A stretch of DNA of 63,705 nucleotides from Marisediminicola senii (lineage in GTDB: Bacteria > Actinomycetota > Actinomycetes > Actinomycetales > Microbacteriaceae), in assembly GCF_011057645.1 (NCBI RefSeq), contig NZ_JAALGE010000010.1, positions 1-63,705 on the forward strand. Reading direction: 5' to 3'. Made by a program: the position numbers and the translations under genes. Shown here piece after piece: positions 1-8,207 of the stretch (the first letter of the stretch is position 1; every line of letters begins with the position of its first letter). The notes beneath the pieces were generated by a model, which saw only the letters and a list, made by a program, of their open reading frames with translations, did not search any database and was not told the origin of the DNA.

Positions 1-1
1 C

Positions 2-466
2 CCGTGGCTGCGGTTCAACATCGACGTCAAGTCCGACGACGCGGTCGACCCCACGGTGGAGGCGATCCTTTCGGCGGGTGCCCTCGACCGGGTGCTGGTC
101 ACCTCGTTCAGCGAGAGACGACGTACAGCCGCCACTCGCCAGCTCCCCGGGGTGGCCACGTCGGCGTCGGCCCCGCTCGTGGCGCGGTCCTTCGCCGCCG
201 CGGCGATCGGCAGCAGCCGCGGCACCCGGCTCGCCCTGCGCGGGGTGCCTGCCGCGCAGGTGCCGGAGCGCTACGGACGCGTGCGCATCGTGACCGCCCG
301 CACCGTTCGCACATTCACAGCGGCGGGCGTAGAGGTGCACGTCTGGACGGTGAACGACGCCGACACGATGGTGCGGCTGCTCGGCCTGGGGGTGCACGGA
401 CTGGTCACCGACCGTGCGGATATCGCGATCGACGTGATAGCGTCACGGCGCCGCAAGCACATCTGA
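2..466 (+). CDS. Glycerophosphodiester phosphodiesterase family protein, 5'-truncated
   Basis: Only the C-terminal 154 residues are inside the window; the reading frame is open to the left edge. The segment RFNIDVK near the left edge and the later VHVWTVND and GVHGLVTDRADI are the typical second half of the GDPD TIM barrel, which hydrolyses glycerophosphodiesters to glycerol-3-phosphate and an alcohol with a divalent metal. The late strand pattern ending in GLVTDR is the family's usual barrel closure, so the 3' end is intact. The metal-binding N-terminal half is missing only because the window starts here. rbpA follows 103 bp downstream on the same strand with its own promoter, so co-transcription is not required. 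Confidence 0.85.
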   Translation, partial: PWLRFNIDVKSDDAVDPTVEAILSAGALDRVLVTSFSERRRTAATRQLPGVATSASAPLVARSFAAAAIGSSRGTRLALRGVPAAQVPERYGRVRIVTARTVRTFTAAGVEVHVWTVNDADTMVRLLGLGVHGLVTDRADIAIDVIASRRRKHI

Positions 467-513
467 GGCGAACCGGCAAGTGGCTGTGAACCCGAACAAA
501 AACCGGACAGCAT

Positions 514-539
514 GGAACAAATCGGACACGGTAGGGGTT
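514..539 (+). promoter_or_regulatory. sigR/sigH-type promoter of rbpA
   Basis: GGAAC at 514-518 and GTT at 537-539 are separated by exactly 18 bases. This matches the GGAAT/GGAAC-N18/19-GTT pattern recognised by the disulfide-stress ECF sigma factor of actinobacteria (SigR in Streptomyces, SigH in mycobacteria). It lies about 30 bp upstream of the rbpA start codon. In Streptomyces coelicolor one rbpA promoter is known to depend on SigR. The match is by eye; activity here is inferred. Confidence 0.6.
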
Positions 540-569
540 TACCGAGTATCGCGAGAAAGGGGCCACACA

Positions 570-935
570 ATGGCAGATCGCAGTTTGCGCGGAATGAGAC
601 TCGGATCACAGAGTCTGCAGAGCGAAGAAGGCGTCACCTTCTCCCCTCGAGTCACCAGCACGTACCAGCAGGCCGACGGCACGACCTTCGAGGTCACCTT
701 CGCCGCCGACGCCGAGGTTCCCCAGGTGTGGGAGTCGCCGAAGAGCGGCCAGGAGGGCATCCTGCTCGCCGCCGACGGCAAGCTCACCGTGCTGGAGGAG
801 TCAGACGCCAAGGTGCCACGCACCCACTGGGACATGCTCCTCGAGCGTCGCACCCGGGGCGAGCTCGAAGAGCTGCTCAACGATCGACTGGACGTACTGC
901 GGGCTCGCAAGGGCCAGCAGAAGGTCGGGGCCTAG
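570..935 (+). CDS. rbpA: RNA polymerase-binding protein RbpA
   Basis: This 121-residue protein begins MADRSLRGMRLGSQSLQ, the characteristic RbpA start, and continues with the small beta domain (about residues 25-75, containing VPQVWESPKSGQEG) and the basic linker and sigma-interacting helices (THWDMLLERRTRGELEELL). RbpA binds RNA polymerase and the principal sigma factor and stabilises open promoter complexes in actinobacteria. I chose ATG 570 because GAGAAAGG lies 10 bp upstream and the protein then has the family's usual length. The zinc-binding cysteines of the Streptomyces protein are absent, as in many relatives. A sigR-type promoter lies directly upstream and a strong hairpin terminator follows. 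Confidence 0.95.
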   Translation: MADRSLRGMRLGSQSLQSEEGVTFSPRVTSTYQQADGTTFEVTFAADAEVPQVWESPKSGQEGILLAADGKLTVLEESDAKVPRTHWDMLLERRTRGELEELLNDRLDVLRARKGQQKVGA

Positions 936-970
936 TCCCCACCCGATGCGGTTGAACCCGCATCGATTCA

Positions 971-1005
971 CGCCCCTCGCCGCTCAGCGGCGGGGGGCGT
1001 TTCTC
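971..1005 (+). terminator. Rho-independent terminator of rbpA
   Basis: A 13-bp GC-rich stem (arms 971-983 and 987-999, one T:G pair) with a 3-nt loop is followed by TTTCTC. A weaker 8-bp hairpin without a T run precedes it at 944-965. The loop triplet TCA at 984-986 is also the stop codon of the convergent ppm gene, so the right arm doubles as that gene's last codons. Confidence 0.75.
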
Positions 1006-1745
1006 ACGGGCCGGCGCGGTGCGCGGTCGCCCGCGGGCAGCAGTGACATGACGCCCCACACGGTGATGCGCCAGAGCGCCTCGGCGACGATCCCCGGTCG
1101 CATCTTCGACGAGCCGACGGTGCGGTCGCGAAACGTGATGGGGTGTTCGACCACCGACGCGCCCCCGGAGTCGAGGCGCCAGGCGACCTCCACCTGAAAG
1201 CAGTAGCCGCGGGATGCCACGGCCCGCACGTCGATCTCCTGCAGGGCGACGACGCTCGCGACGCGGAACCCCGAGGTCAGGTCGTGCACGCCGGAGCGCA
1301 GCATCAGCCGAGAGTAGGTGTTGCCGGCGCGGGAAATCAAACGGCGCAGCAGTGTCCAGTCGACGGCGGAGCCGCCGGGCACCCAGCGCGAGCCGATGAC
1401 GAGGTCGGCGCCGTTCTCGGCCAGCGCGACCATCGCGGGCAGCTCGGCCGGGTCGTGCGACCCGTCGGCATCGATCGCCACCACGAAGCGGTAGCCGAGG
1501 TCGATGGCGCTGCCGAAACCGGCGACGTAGGCGGCACCGAGCCCGGACTTGGCCGGCCGGTGCAGCACCGAGATCGCCGGGTCGGCTGAGGCGAGCTCGT
1601 CGGCGAGGGCCCCCGTGCCGTCGGGGCTCGAGTCGTCGACCACGAGCACGTCGGCGCCCGGCAGCGCCGCGCGGATGCGCGTGACGATGCTGCCCAGCGC
1701 GTCGATCTCGTCATAGGTGGGAATGACCACGAGCACTTCAGGCAC
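984..1745 (-). CDS. ppm1: Polyprenol monophosphomannose synthase (GT2)
   Basis: This 253-residue GT-A glycosyltransferase begins VIPTYDE at residue 7. It has VVDDSSPDGT near residue 36 and the metal/nucleotide-binding DAD at residues 92-94 (VAIDADGSHDP). It transfers mannose from GDP-mannose to polyprenyl phosphate at the cytoplasmic membrane face, giving the donor for lipomannan synthesis and protein O-mannosylation. It lacks C-terminal membrane helices, as actinobacterial Ppm catalytic domains do. It overlaps the upstream lnt gene by 8 bp and starts with GTG. In Mycobacterium tuberculosis these two activities are fused in one protein; here they are separate but coupled. Confidence 0.9.
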   Translation of the reverse strand: MPEVLVVIPTYDEIDALGSIVTRIRAALPGADVLVVDDSSPDGTGALADELASADPAISVLHRPAKSGLGAAYVAGFGSAIDLGYRFVVAIDADGSHDPAELPAMVALAENGADLVIGSRWVPGGSAVDWTLLRRLISRAGNTYSRLMLRSGVHDLTSGFRVASVVALQEIDVRAVASRGYCFQVEVAWRLDSGGASVVEHPITFRDRTVGSSKMRPGIVAEALWRITVWGVMSLLPAGDRAPRRPVRNAPRR

Positions 1746-3324
1746 GGGATCGCCCCCCTGCTCGCGCAGCCCTCCGGGCGAGTACCCCCGCGGCGGCGAG
1801 GCCGAGCAGTCCGAGGCCGACGATCGCGAGTTCGAGCTCGCGCCCGATGGCGGTCGCCGCGGTGGTCGTGGTGCTCAGGGGCACGTCTTCGACCATCGAA
1901 CCCGGCTCGAAGGTGGGCAGCCGGTCGATGGTGCTGCCGTCGGGCGCGATGATCGCCGAGGTGCCGACGGTGGAGGTGTTGACCACGCTGCGGCCGGTCT
2001 CGATCGCGCGCATGCGGGCGATCGCGAGCTGTTGCACGCTCTCGTCGCTCTGCCCGAAGTCGGCGTTGTTGGTGGGGGCGAGGATGATGTTGGCCCCGTC
2101 GTCGATCATCTGGCGCATGGATGCGTCGCTGACGATGTCGAAGCAGATCGCCACCCCGCCGACGATGGCCTGCCCCGAGTCGCCCACCAGCTCGACGATG
2201 TTGTCGCGGGTACCGATGGAGTAGTCGCGCGGAATCAGTGACAGCAGCTCGGGGGCGAGCGGGTACCAGAAGTCACGGTCGGGGATGTACTCCGCGAACG
2301 GTACCGGGTTGATCTTGTCGTACTGGTCGACCGCGCCGGTGCCGTTCTCCCACAGGAGCACGCTGTTGTAGATGTCGTCGCCGTCGACGGTGAAGGTGCC
2401 CGCGACCAGCGGGGCGGACAGCTGGTCGGTGACCCGGTCGAGCGCGGAGGCCGCGAACGGCTCACGCAGCGGGTCGATGTCTGCCGCGTTCTCTGGCCAC
2501 ACCACGAGGTCGACGTCGTCGCCGTAGAGCGGCTCGGTGGCGTCGAGGTGGTTCTGTAGGATCTCGCCGCGCTCGTACTCGGCGAACAGGCCCGCGTTGG
2601 AGTTGCCCTGCACGGCGGCGATGCGGGCCGTTCCCGAATAGGCCACCGGGAACGTAGGCACGAGCAGCATGACCAGGAGCAGGGCAGCGGGCGCGGCGAG
2701 CAGCAGCCGGCGACGGGACAGCTCGCGCACGGCTTGCACGATGAGGGCGCTGACGAGGGCGATGAGGAAGGTGAGGCCCGAGACTCCCACCCACGACGCG
2801 AGGCTGCCGAACGGGCTCTCCGACTGGGAGAACGCGAGCCTGCCCCAGGAGAAGCCGCCGTACGGCCAGGTGCTCGACACGTATTCGCGCGTCATCCACA
2901 GGGCGGCGACGAGCACGGGAACCAGTGCGCGCCGGCCCCAGGCGGAGGGGAACGCCCGCTGCCCCCACCGCCAGGCGAGGGAGATGAGCACGCAGCCGAG
3001 GGCGAAGAAGATGGTCTCGAGCCCGGCGAGGGCGAGCCACGGCACCGCACCGAGGTAGATGGTGAGCCAGAAGATGTGGGTGCCCCAGAACGCGAACCCG
3101 GCGAGTAGCCCGACCAGCAGCGAGCCCCAGAAGCGGCGGCCGACGAGGGAGGCGAGGATGAGCGGGGTGCCGACGAAGATCAGCGGCCACCAGCCGAGCC
3201 CGGGGAACGCGGCGGCGTTCGCGATACCGCCGATGACGCCGGTGAAGGTCGCGATGGAGAGCGGAAGCAGCGGCCGCGACGCGGTGCGGCCCGGCGCGGC
3301 ATCCACTCTGGCAACGTCGATCAT
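1738..3324 (-). CDS. lnt: Apolipoprotein N-acyltransferase
   Basis: The 528-residue protein has roughly seven membrane segments in its first 230 residues, followed by a periplasmic nitrilase domain. The nitrilase triad is visible: E278 in VVWPEN, K337 in DQYDKINP and C394 in VAICFD. It N-acylates the lipid-modified N-terminal cysteine of lipoproteins after signal peptidase II cleavage. ATG 3324 gives a standard length. It lies 48 bp downstream of helY and overlaps ppm by 8 bp, so lnt and ppm form a pair linking lipoprotein acylation with mannosylation. A substrate in this window is the FKBP-like lipoprotein at 9342-10274. Confidence 0.93.
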   Translation of the reverse strand: MIDVARVDAAPGRTASRPLLPLSIATFTGVIGGIANAAAFPGLGWWPLIFVGTPLILASLVGRRFWGSLLVGLLAGFAFWGTHIFWLTIYLGAVPWLALAGLETIFFALGCVLISLAWRWGQRAFPSAWGRRALVPVLVAALWMTREYVSSTWPYGGFSWGRLAFSQSESPFGSLASWVGVSGLTFLIALVSALIVQAVRELSRRRLLLAAPAALLLVMLLVPTFPVAYSGTARIAAVQGNSNAGLFAEYERGEILQNHLDATEPLYGDDVDLVVWPENAADIDPLREPFAASALDRVTDQLSAPLVAGTFTVDGDDIYNSVLLWENGTGAVDQYDKINPVPFAEYIPDRDFWYPLAPELLSLIPRDYSIGTRDNIVELVGDSGQAIVGGVAICFDIVSDASMRQMIDDGANIILAPTNNADFGQSDESVQQLAIARMRAIETGRSVVNTSTVGTSAIIAPDGSTIDRLPTFEPGSMVEDVPLSTTTTAATAIGRELELAIVGLGLLGLAAAGVLARRAARAGGRSRA

Positions 3325-3372
3325 CCGGTACAGCCTAGGTCGCCGAGCGCTGGCGCCTGCCGGGCAGCCCGG

Positions 3373-6045
3373 TCACGCAACGCTGCTGTAGGCGACGATG
3401 CCGCGGCGGATCGACTCGAGCGCCGTGCGGGCGGTGGGGCCGACCGGGGCATCGGCGACCACCGAGAGCTGGTCGAGCATGTCGATGGTCTGCTTGGTGA
3501 GGCGCACGAAGTCGCCGGCGGCGAGGTCGGAGTCGCGCAGCACGGCGTCGAGGCTCGCGCCCTGCGACCAGCGGTTCATCGCGAGCGAGAGGCCGGTGGA
3601 GATCGGGTTGCTGCCGGGCAGCTTGTTGTCGCGCTCGATGTCGTCGAGCTTCGCCCACAGGTCGGTGGTCTTCTCCAGCGCCGGCCGGAACGCGCCCTTC
3701 GGCAGGTAGCGGTCGCTGAGCTGGCCCTCGTCGCGGCGCGGCTCGTAGACGAGCGCGGCAGCCATGGCGGCGAGTCCTGCGGGGTCGAGGTCGTTCCACA
3801 CGCCCTGCCGCAGGCATTCGGCCACGAGCAGGTCGCGCTCGCCGTAGATGCGGCGGAGGATGCGTCCGGGCCCCGCCACCTGAACGGCACCGTGCTCGTC
3901 GCGATCGAGGTAGCCGAGGGCGGTGAGCACGTCGGTGACGCGGTCGAACACCTTGGCCACTGCGCCGGTGCGCCCGCGGATCTGGCGGGTGAGGTCGTCG
4001 GTCTGCTTCTTGAGTCGCCACCAGCGTTCCGACCAGCGGGCGTGTGCCTCGCGGTCGTTGCAGCTGTGGCATGGATGCTGCTTCAGGCGCCTGCGCAGGG
4101 CGGTGAGCTGGTGCTGCCGACGTTCGCGCTCGCCGCGGCTGCCCGGTTCTCCCCGGGTGGCGCCTTTGTGCTCGAGGTCGGTGAGTTCGCGGCGGATGCC
4201 GGCGTATTCGGCGAAGTCGCCGAGGTGGCACTGCATGGCGGTGCGGTAGCCGTCGAGGGACTCCTGCTGGCTGCGCACCTTGCGGGCGAGGTCGACGACG
4301 GCGCGGTCGGCCTGGAACTGCGCGAACGACGACTCGAGCACCTCGCGCGTGCGGCTGCGCCCGAACTGCTCGATGAGGTTGACGGCCATGTTGTAGGTGG
4401 GCCGGAAGCTCGAGTTGAGCGGGTAGGTGCGGCGCGAGGCGAGCGACGCGACGGCTTGCGGGTCGAGCCCGTCGTGCCACTGGATGACGCTGTGGCCCTC
4501 GATATCGATGCCGCGGCGGCCGGCGCGACCGGTCAGCTGGGTGTACTCCCCCGGCGTGATCGGCACGCGCGCCTCACCGTTGAACTTCTCGAGCTTCTCG
4601 AGCACCACGGTGCGGGCGGGCATGTTGATGCCGAGGGCGAGGGTCTCGGTGGCGAACACGACACGCACGAGCTTGCGGCGGTAGAGCTCCTCGACGACCT
4701 CCTTGAAGGCGGGCAGCATGCCCGCGTGGTGTGCGGCGACGCCGCGTTCGAGGCCTTCGAGCCATTCCCAGTAGCCGAGCACCCCGAGGTCTTCGTCGAG
4801 CAGGGTGCGGCAGCGGTCTTCGACGATCTCGCGGATCTCCTGGCGTTCGGCCGAGGTCGTGAGCCGCACGCCCGCGCGGAGCACCTGGGCGACGGCCTGG
4901 TCGCATCCCACCCTGCTGAAGATGAAGAAGATCGCGGGGAGCAGGTTGTGCTCCTCGAGCAGCGCGATCACCTGCGGGCGCTTCATCATGAATTCCTGCG
5001 GGCGGTTGTGGCCGCCTCGGGACTGCCGACGGTCGTCGTGGTTCACCCGGGAGGTACCGGCGCGGGCCCCGGAGCGCGCCATCTGGGTCAGCTCGGGGTT
5101 GACCCGCGCGGTGGACTGCGCGACCGGGTGCCGGGTGGTCTCTGGCCGGGTGGTGTCGGAGCGGGTGGTGCCGGCGGGGGCCGAGTCCGCACGAGCGGCG
5201 CCGGCGGGCGCGGGGCTGGCCGGTGCGGTGCCTGCTGCGGCGACGCTCGCGGACATGTCTCCCGCGGCGGCGGCCTCGGCGGCGATGCGCTGGCCCTTGT
5301 TGCGTCCGGCCTTGCGTGACGGGGTGACGGTGAGGGCGCCGGGCGAGCCCATGCCGGTCGGGGTGTCGAACAGGTCGATGAGCTTGGTGCGCATGAGGAT
5401 GTGCTGGTCGAGGGGCACCGGGCGCTCCTCCGAGACGATGACGTCGGTCTGCCCACGCACCGCCTGCAGCCAGTCGCCGAACTCCTCGGCGTTGGAGACC
5501 GTCGCGCTGAGCGAGACCAGGCGCACCCGCTCCGGCAGGTGGATGATGACCTCTTCCCACACGGCGCCGCGGAACCGGTCGGCGAGGTAGTGCACTTCGT
5601 CCATGATCACGAACGCGAGGTCGGTGAGCAGGTCGGAGTCGGCGTAGAGCATGTTGCGCAGCACTTCGGTGGTCATCACGACGATGCGGGCGCCCGAGTT
5701 GATGTTGGTATCGCCGGTGAGCAGGCCCACCTCGCTGGGGCCGTACTCGCGCACGAACTCCTGGAACTTCTGGTTGCTCAGCGCCTTCATCGGCGCGGTG
5801 TAGAACACCGTGGCGCGGGGCTGCTGCATGGCGAGGTAGACCGCGAACTCGGCGACCACGGTCTTGCCCGCGCCGGTGGGTGCGGCGACGAGCACGCTGT
5901 TGCCGCGCTCGAGTGCGGCGCAGGCGCTCAGCTGGAACGGGTCGAGGTCGAACTGCTGGCGCGCGCGGAATGCGTCGACCATCTGCAGCCCCCGGCGGTT
6001 CTTGGCGGCGGCGAAGCGTTCGGCTGGGGAGAGTTGGTCTGTCAT
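3373..6045 (-). CDS. helY: Ski2-like DEVH-box RNA helicase HelY
   Basis: The 890-residue SF2 helicase has Walker A APTGAGKT ending at residue 62, DEVH at 149-152 and a late TGRAGRRG motif. These are typical of the Mtr4/Ski2-like HelY family that follows tatC in actinobacteria. A Cys/His pair cluster (HPCHSC) lies in the C-terminal half. ATG 6045 overlaps the tatC stop as ATGA. Residues of about 242-352 form a long Ala/Pro/Thr/Gly-rich stretch between the two RecA-like domains, encoded by simple-sequence DNA, probably a flexible insertion rather than a folded domain. The RNA substrate is unknown; a role in RNA remodelling or decay is inferred from family. Confidence 0.9.
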   Translation of the reverse strand: MTDQLSPAERFAAAKNRRGLQMVDAFRARQQFDLDPFQLSACAALERGNSVLVAAPTGAGKTVVAEFAVYLAMQQPRATVFYTAPMKALSNQKFQEFVREYGPSEVGLLTGDTNINSGARIVVMTTEVLRNMLYADSDLLTDLAFVIMDEVHYLADRFRGAVWEEVIIHLPERVRLVSLSATVSNAEEFGDWLQAVRGQTDVIVSEERPVPLDQHILMRTKLIDLFDTPTGMGSPGALTVTPSRKAGRNKGQRIAAEAAAAGDMSASVAAAGTAPASPAPAGAARADSAPAGTTRSDTTRPETTRHPVAQSTARVNPELTQMARSGARAGTSRVNHDDRRQSRGGHNRPQEFMMKRPQVIALLEEHNLLPAIFFIFSRVGCDQAVAQVLRAGVRLTTSAERQEIREIVEDRCRTLLDEDLGVLGYWEWLEGLERGVAAHHAGMLPAFKEVVEELYRRKLVRVVFATETLALGINMPARTVVLEKLEKFNGEARVPITPGEYTQLTGRAGRRGIDIEGHSVIQWHDGLDPQAVASLASRRTYPLNSSFRPTYNMAVNLIEQFGRSRTREVLESSFAQFQADRAVVDLARKVRSQQESLDGYRTAMQCHLGDFAEYAGIRRELTDLEHKGATRGEPGSRGERERRQHQLTALRRRLKQHPCHSCNDREAHARWSERWWRLKKQTDDLTRQIRGRTGAVAKVFDRVTDVLTALGYLDRDEHGAVQVAGPGRILRRIYGERDLLVAECLRQGVWNDLDPAGLAAMAAALVYEPRRDEGQLSDRYLPKGAFRPALEKTTDLWAKLDDIERDNKLPGSNPISTGLSLAMNRWSQGASLDAVLRDSDLAAGDFVRLTKQTIDMLDQLSVVADAPVGPTARTALESIRRGIVAYSSVA

Positions 6046-6842
6046 ACGGGTGCACTGCCCATTTCGTCGGCGAGGAATCGTTCGGCGCGCCTGGCCGCGA
6101 CGCGGTCGTGCACCCACGCGATGCCGGCGGCGATGAAGTACAGCACCACCATGGGGATCGCGAGGAGGAACATCGAGTAGACGTCGGCGGCGGGGGTCGC
6201 GATGGCGCAGAACACCGTGATGGCGAGGATCGCCCAGCGCCAGCCCATCAGGATGCCTTTGGCCGAGATGACCCCGAGAAAGTTGAGCAGCACGACGAAC
6301 ACCGGGAGCACGAAGGCGATGCCGACGGCGAAGACCAGCTTCATGGCGAAGTCGAAGTAGTACTTCGACTGGAAGATCGAGGTGTCTTCCGGTGGGGCGA
6401 AGCCCGCGAGGAGCTCGACGATGTGCGGGAAGACGTAGAACCCGGCCGCGCACCCCGCGAGGAACAGCGGAACAGCGGAGAAGAAGAACCCGAAGGTATA
6501 GCGCTTCTCTCTGCGCGACAGGGCAGGGACGATGTAGGCGAAGATCTGGTACAGCCAGACCGGGCTGGAGACGACGAGGCCGATGTAGAGGGCCATCTGC
6601 ATGCGCAGGTCGAAGGCCCCGGTGACGGTGTCGTAGTTGAGGCTCGCGTTGCGGGAGGCGGCGATCTCGACGATGGGCGCGCGCAGCAGGTCGAGCACGT
6701 ATTCGGCGGTGATGAAGCCCACGATGCCGCCGATGAGCACGCCGAGGAGGGCCCGGAAGAGCCTTTTGCGCAGCTCGATCAGATGTGCGCCGAGCGACAT
6801 CCTGGCTTCTGCGTTGTGGCTCGCCTTAGTGCGAGGAGCCAC
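6042..6842 (-). CDS. tatC: Twin-arginine translocase subunit TatC
   Basis: The 266-residue polytopic protein carries the N-terminal MSLGAHLIELRKRL signature and six predicted transmembrane segments. It also has ALYIGLVVSSPVWLYQIFAYI, shortened here to its middle, and the FLAG.F region typical of the family. TatC is the receptor for twin-arginine signal peptides of folded export substrates. It starts 5 bp after tatA and is coupled by ATGA to helY. A GTG/ATG choice further in (MSLGAH) would remove 14 polar residues; the longer start is retained because spacing to tatA stays short and collinear. Confidence 0.95.
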   Translation of the reverse strand: MAPRTKASHNAEARMSLGAHLIELRKRLFRALLGVLIGGIVGFITAEYVLDLLRAPIVEIAASRNASLNYDTVTGAFDLRMQMALYIGLVVSSPVWLYQIFAYIVPALSRREKRYTFGFFFSAVPLFLAGCAAGFYVFPHIVELLAGFAPPEDTSIFQSKYYFDFAMKLVFAVGIAFVLPVFVVLLNFLGVISAKGILMGWRWAILAITVFCAIATPAADVYSMFLLAIPMVVLYFIAAGIAWVHDRVAARRAERFLADEMGSAPV

Positions 6843-6847
6843 TGTCG

Positions 6848-7123
6848 CTAGGGCTTCGGATTGTGCTCAGTCGCACTGTGGGGGGTTGCACTGTGGGGAG
6901 CAGGGGCGCTGGTCGACGTGTGCGGGGCCGACGGCGTCGTCGAGTTGGGCACAGTCGTGGCGTCTGCCTGGTCGTTCGGCCGATTGGTCTTCATCTCGGA
7001 CTTGAAGATGTTGAGCGACTGGCCGACGCTCTTCGCCAGCGCGGGCAGCTTGGTCGCACCGAAGAGCAGGAGGACTACGACGAGGATGACGATCGCGTGC
7101 CATCCGGTCAAGTTGTTCAGCAT
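6848..7123 (-). CDS. tatA: Twin-arginine translocase subunit TatA
   Basis: The 91-residue protein has one N-terminal membrane helix (WHAIVILVVVLLLFGATKLP) followed by the amphipathic helix ALAKSVGQSLNIFKSEM and a polar Thr/Pro/Ser/His-rich tail. The FGATKLP hinge is diagnostic for TatA/E. It oligomerises to form the transport path of the Tat translocase with TatC, 5 bp downstream. The tail contains small direct repeats (SATPHSATEH) reflecting CACTGTGGGG-type duplications in the DNA. SD AGGA lies 9 bp upstream of ATG 7123. tatB is not in the window, as usual at this actinobacterial locus. Confidence 0.93.
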   Translation of the reverse strand: MLNNLTGWHAIVILVVVLLLFGATKLPALAKSVGQSLNIFKSEMKTNRPNDQADATTVPNSTTPSAPHTSTSAPAPHSATPHSATEHNPKP

Positions 7124-7156
7124 GATGTGTCCTTGATCTCGCGTTGACGTTTATCT

Positions 7157-7162
7157 ATTTTA
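7157..7162 (-). promoter_or_regulatory. Candidate -10 element upstream of tatA
   Basis: The 79-bp gap between pafC and tatA contains an AT-rich island unusual for this window. On the minus strand TAAAAT at 7162-7157 is a good -10 match about 35 bp before the tatA start. No convincing -35 is visible, so this is tentative. It suggests tatA-tatC-helY can be transcribed apart from pafBC. Confidence 0.35.
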
Positions 7163-7202
7163 CCCCCGCGGCCATGAATGGACCGTGTGTGGTGCCGGAA
7201 CG

Positions 7203-8207
7203 TCACGTCGCGGATGGGGCCGTCGGGTTCGTGGACTCGTACCGCGCGGTGGCCGCGCGGGCCCAATCGGCGACGACGCGGCGGGCCTCCGGCGGGTCGA
7301 CCACGGTGACGACACCGGGGAGGCTCGCGACCAGGCGCTTGAGCCCGTGGTAGTGCGAGACGTGGATCGTGGTGCGCACGACGCCGTCGACGGAGGTGGA
7401 GTTCGCGTCATCCGGCATGTAGTCGGCGATGAGCGGAACCGCCGACGGGGCGACGTCGATCGTGACGAGCAGGTCGTCGGTGGAACCCTCGAAGAGCGTG
7501 TCGGGCAGGGTGACATCGGCCGCGTGGCGGGTGATGGGCAGGTCGGTGATGCGCGGGTCGACGATGCGGTCGATCCGGAAGGTGCGCACGGCTTCGCGCA
7601 GGTGGCACCAGCCGCGCAGGTACCAGTCGGCGTCGATCGACTCGATACGCAGCGGGTCGACACGGCGGTGCTGGTGCAGCCCCTTCGAGCTGAGGTAGTC
7701 GAACTCGACCTGCAGGCCGGCGGCGACCGACTCGCGAACCACCGCCAGGGTCGCGTCGGAATCCGTGGCCTCGACGGCGACCTGGCTGGGGGTGGCGGAT
7801 GCCCCGCGCGCGAGCTTCGCCATGAGGGAGTCGATCGCGCTCCGGTCGGCGTTCTCGGGCAGCGCGGAGAGGTATTGCAGCCCCGCGATGAAGGCCGCGG
7901 CCTCTCGGCCGGAGAACCTCGGCGAGTCGTCGATGGCGACCATGTTGGTGAGCACGATCTCGTCGTGGTCGTCGAAGCGATCCCAGGCGATGTCGAACAG
8001 GTCGCCGTGCTGGTAGGCGCTGGTCTCGCCGGGGATGCCGGAGACGGCGATCAGCCGCACGGCGTCGCGGATCTGCGCCTCGGTGACACCGAACTGGTCG
8101 GCCGCCTCGGTGACGGTGACGGAACCCTGGTCGATGAGCCAGGGCACCAGCGACAGCAGGAAGGCGAGCTTGTCGGTCGCGTGCTGGGGTTTCGGCCGCT
8201 CAGCCAT
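7203..8207 (-). CDS. pafC: PafC, WYL-domain transcriptional regulator
   Basis: The 334-residue protein has an N-terminal winged-helix-like segment (about residues 1-70, VTVTEAADQFGVTEAQIRDA) and a WYL domain with the literal motif ADWYLRGWC near residue 205, followed by a WCX-type C-terminal extension. PafB and PafC form a heterodimer that activates the LexA-independent DNA-damage response in mycobacteria; the WYL domain is thought to sense single-stranded nucleic acid. The start codon (8207) lies inside the end of pafB with an 8-bp overlap, showing translational coupling. No proteasome or Pup gene is nearby, so the name records synteny, not function. Confidence 0.9.
   Translation of the reverse strand: MAERPKPQHATDKLAFLLSLVPWLIDQGSVTVTEAADQFGVTEAQIRDAVRLIAVSGIPGETSAYQHGDLFDIAWDRFDDHDEIVLTNMVAIDDSPRFSGREAAAFIAGLQYLSALPENADRSAIDSLMAKLARGASATPSQVAVEATDSDATLAVVRESVAAGLQVEFDYLSSKGLHQHRRVDPLRIESIDADWYLRGWCHLREAVRTFRIDRIVDPRITDLPITRHAADVTLPDTLFEGSTDDLLVTIDVAPSAVPLIADYMPDDANSTSVDGVVRTTIHVSHYHGLKRLVASLPGVVTVVDPPEARRVVADWARAATARYESTNPTAPSAT

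Noticed and set aside
3892-5319. Long plus-strand open frame of 475 codons opposite helY
   Set aside because: It is the antisense shadow of helY. Its translation is a GC-driven Ala/Gly/Val/Glu mix with no family motif, and the opposite strand has full helicase motifs.
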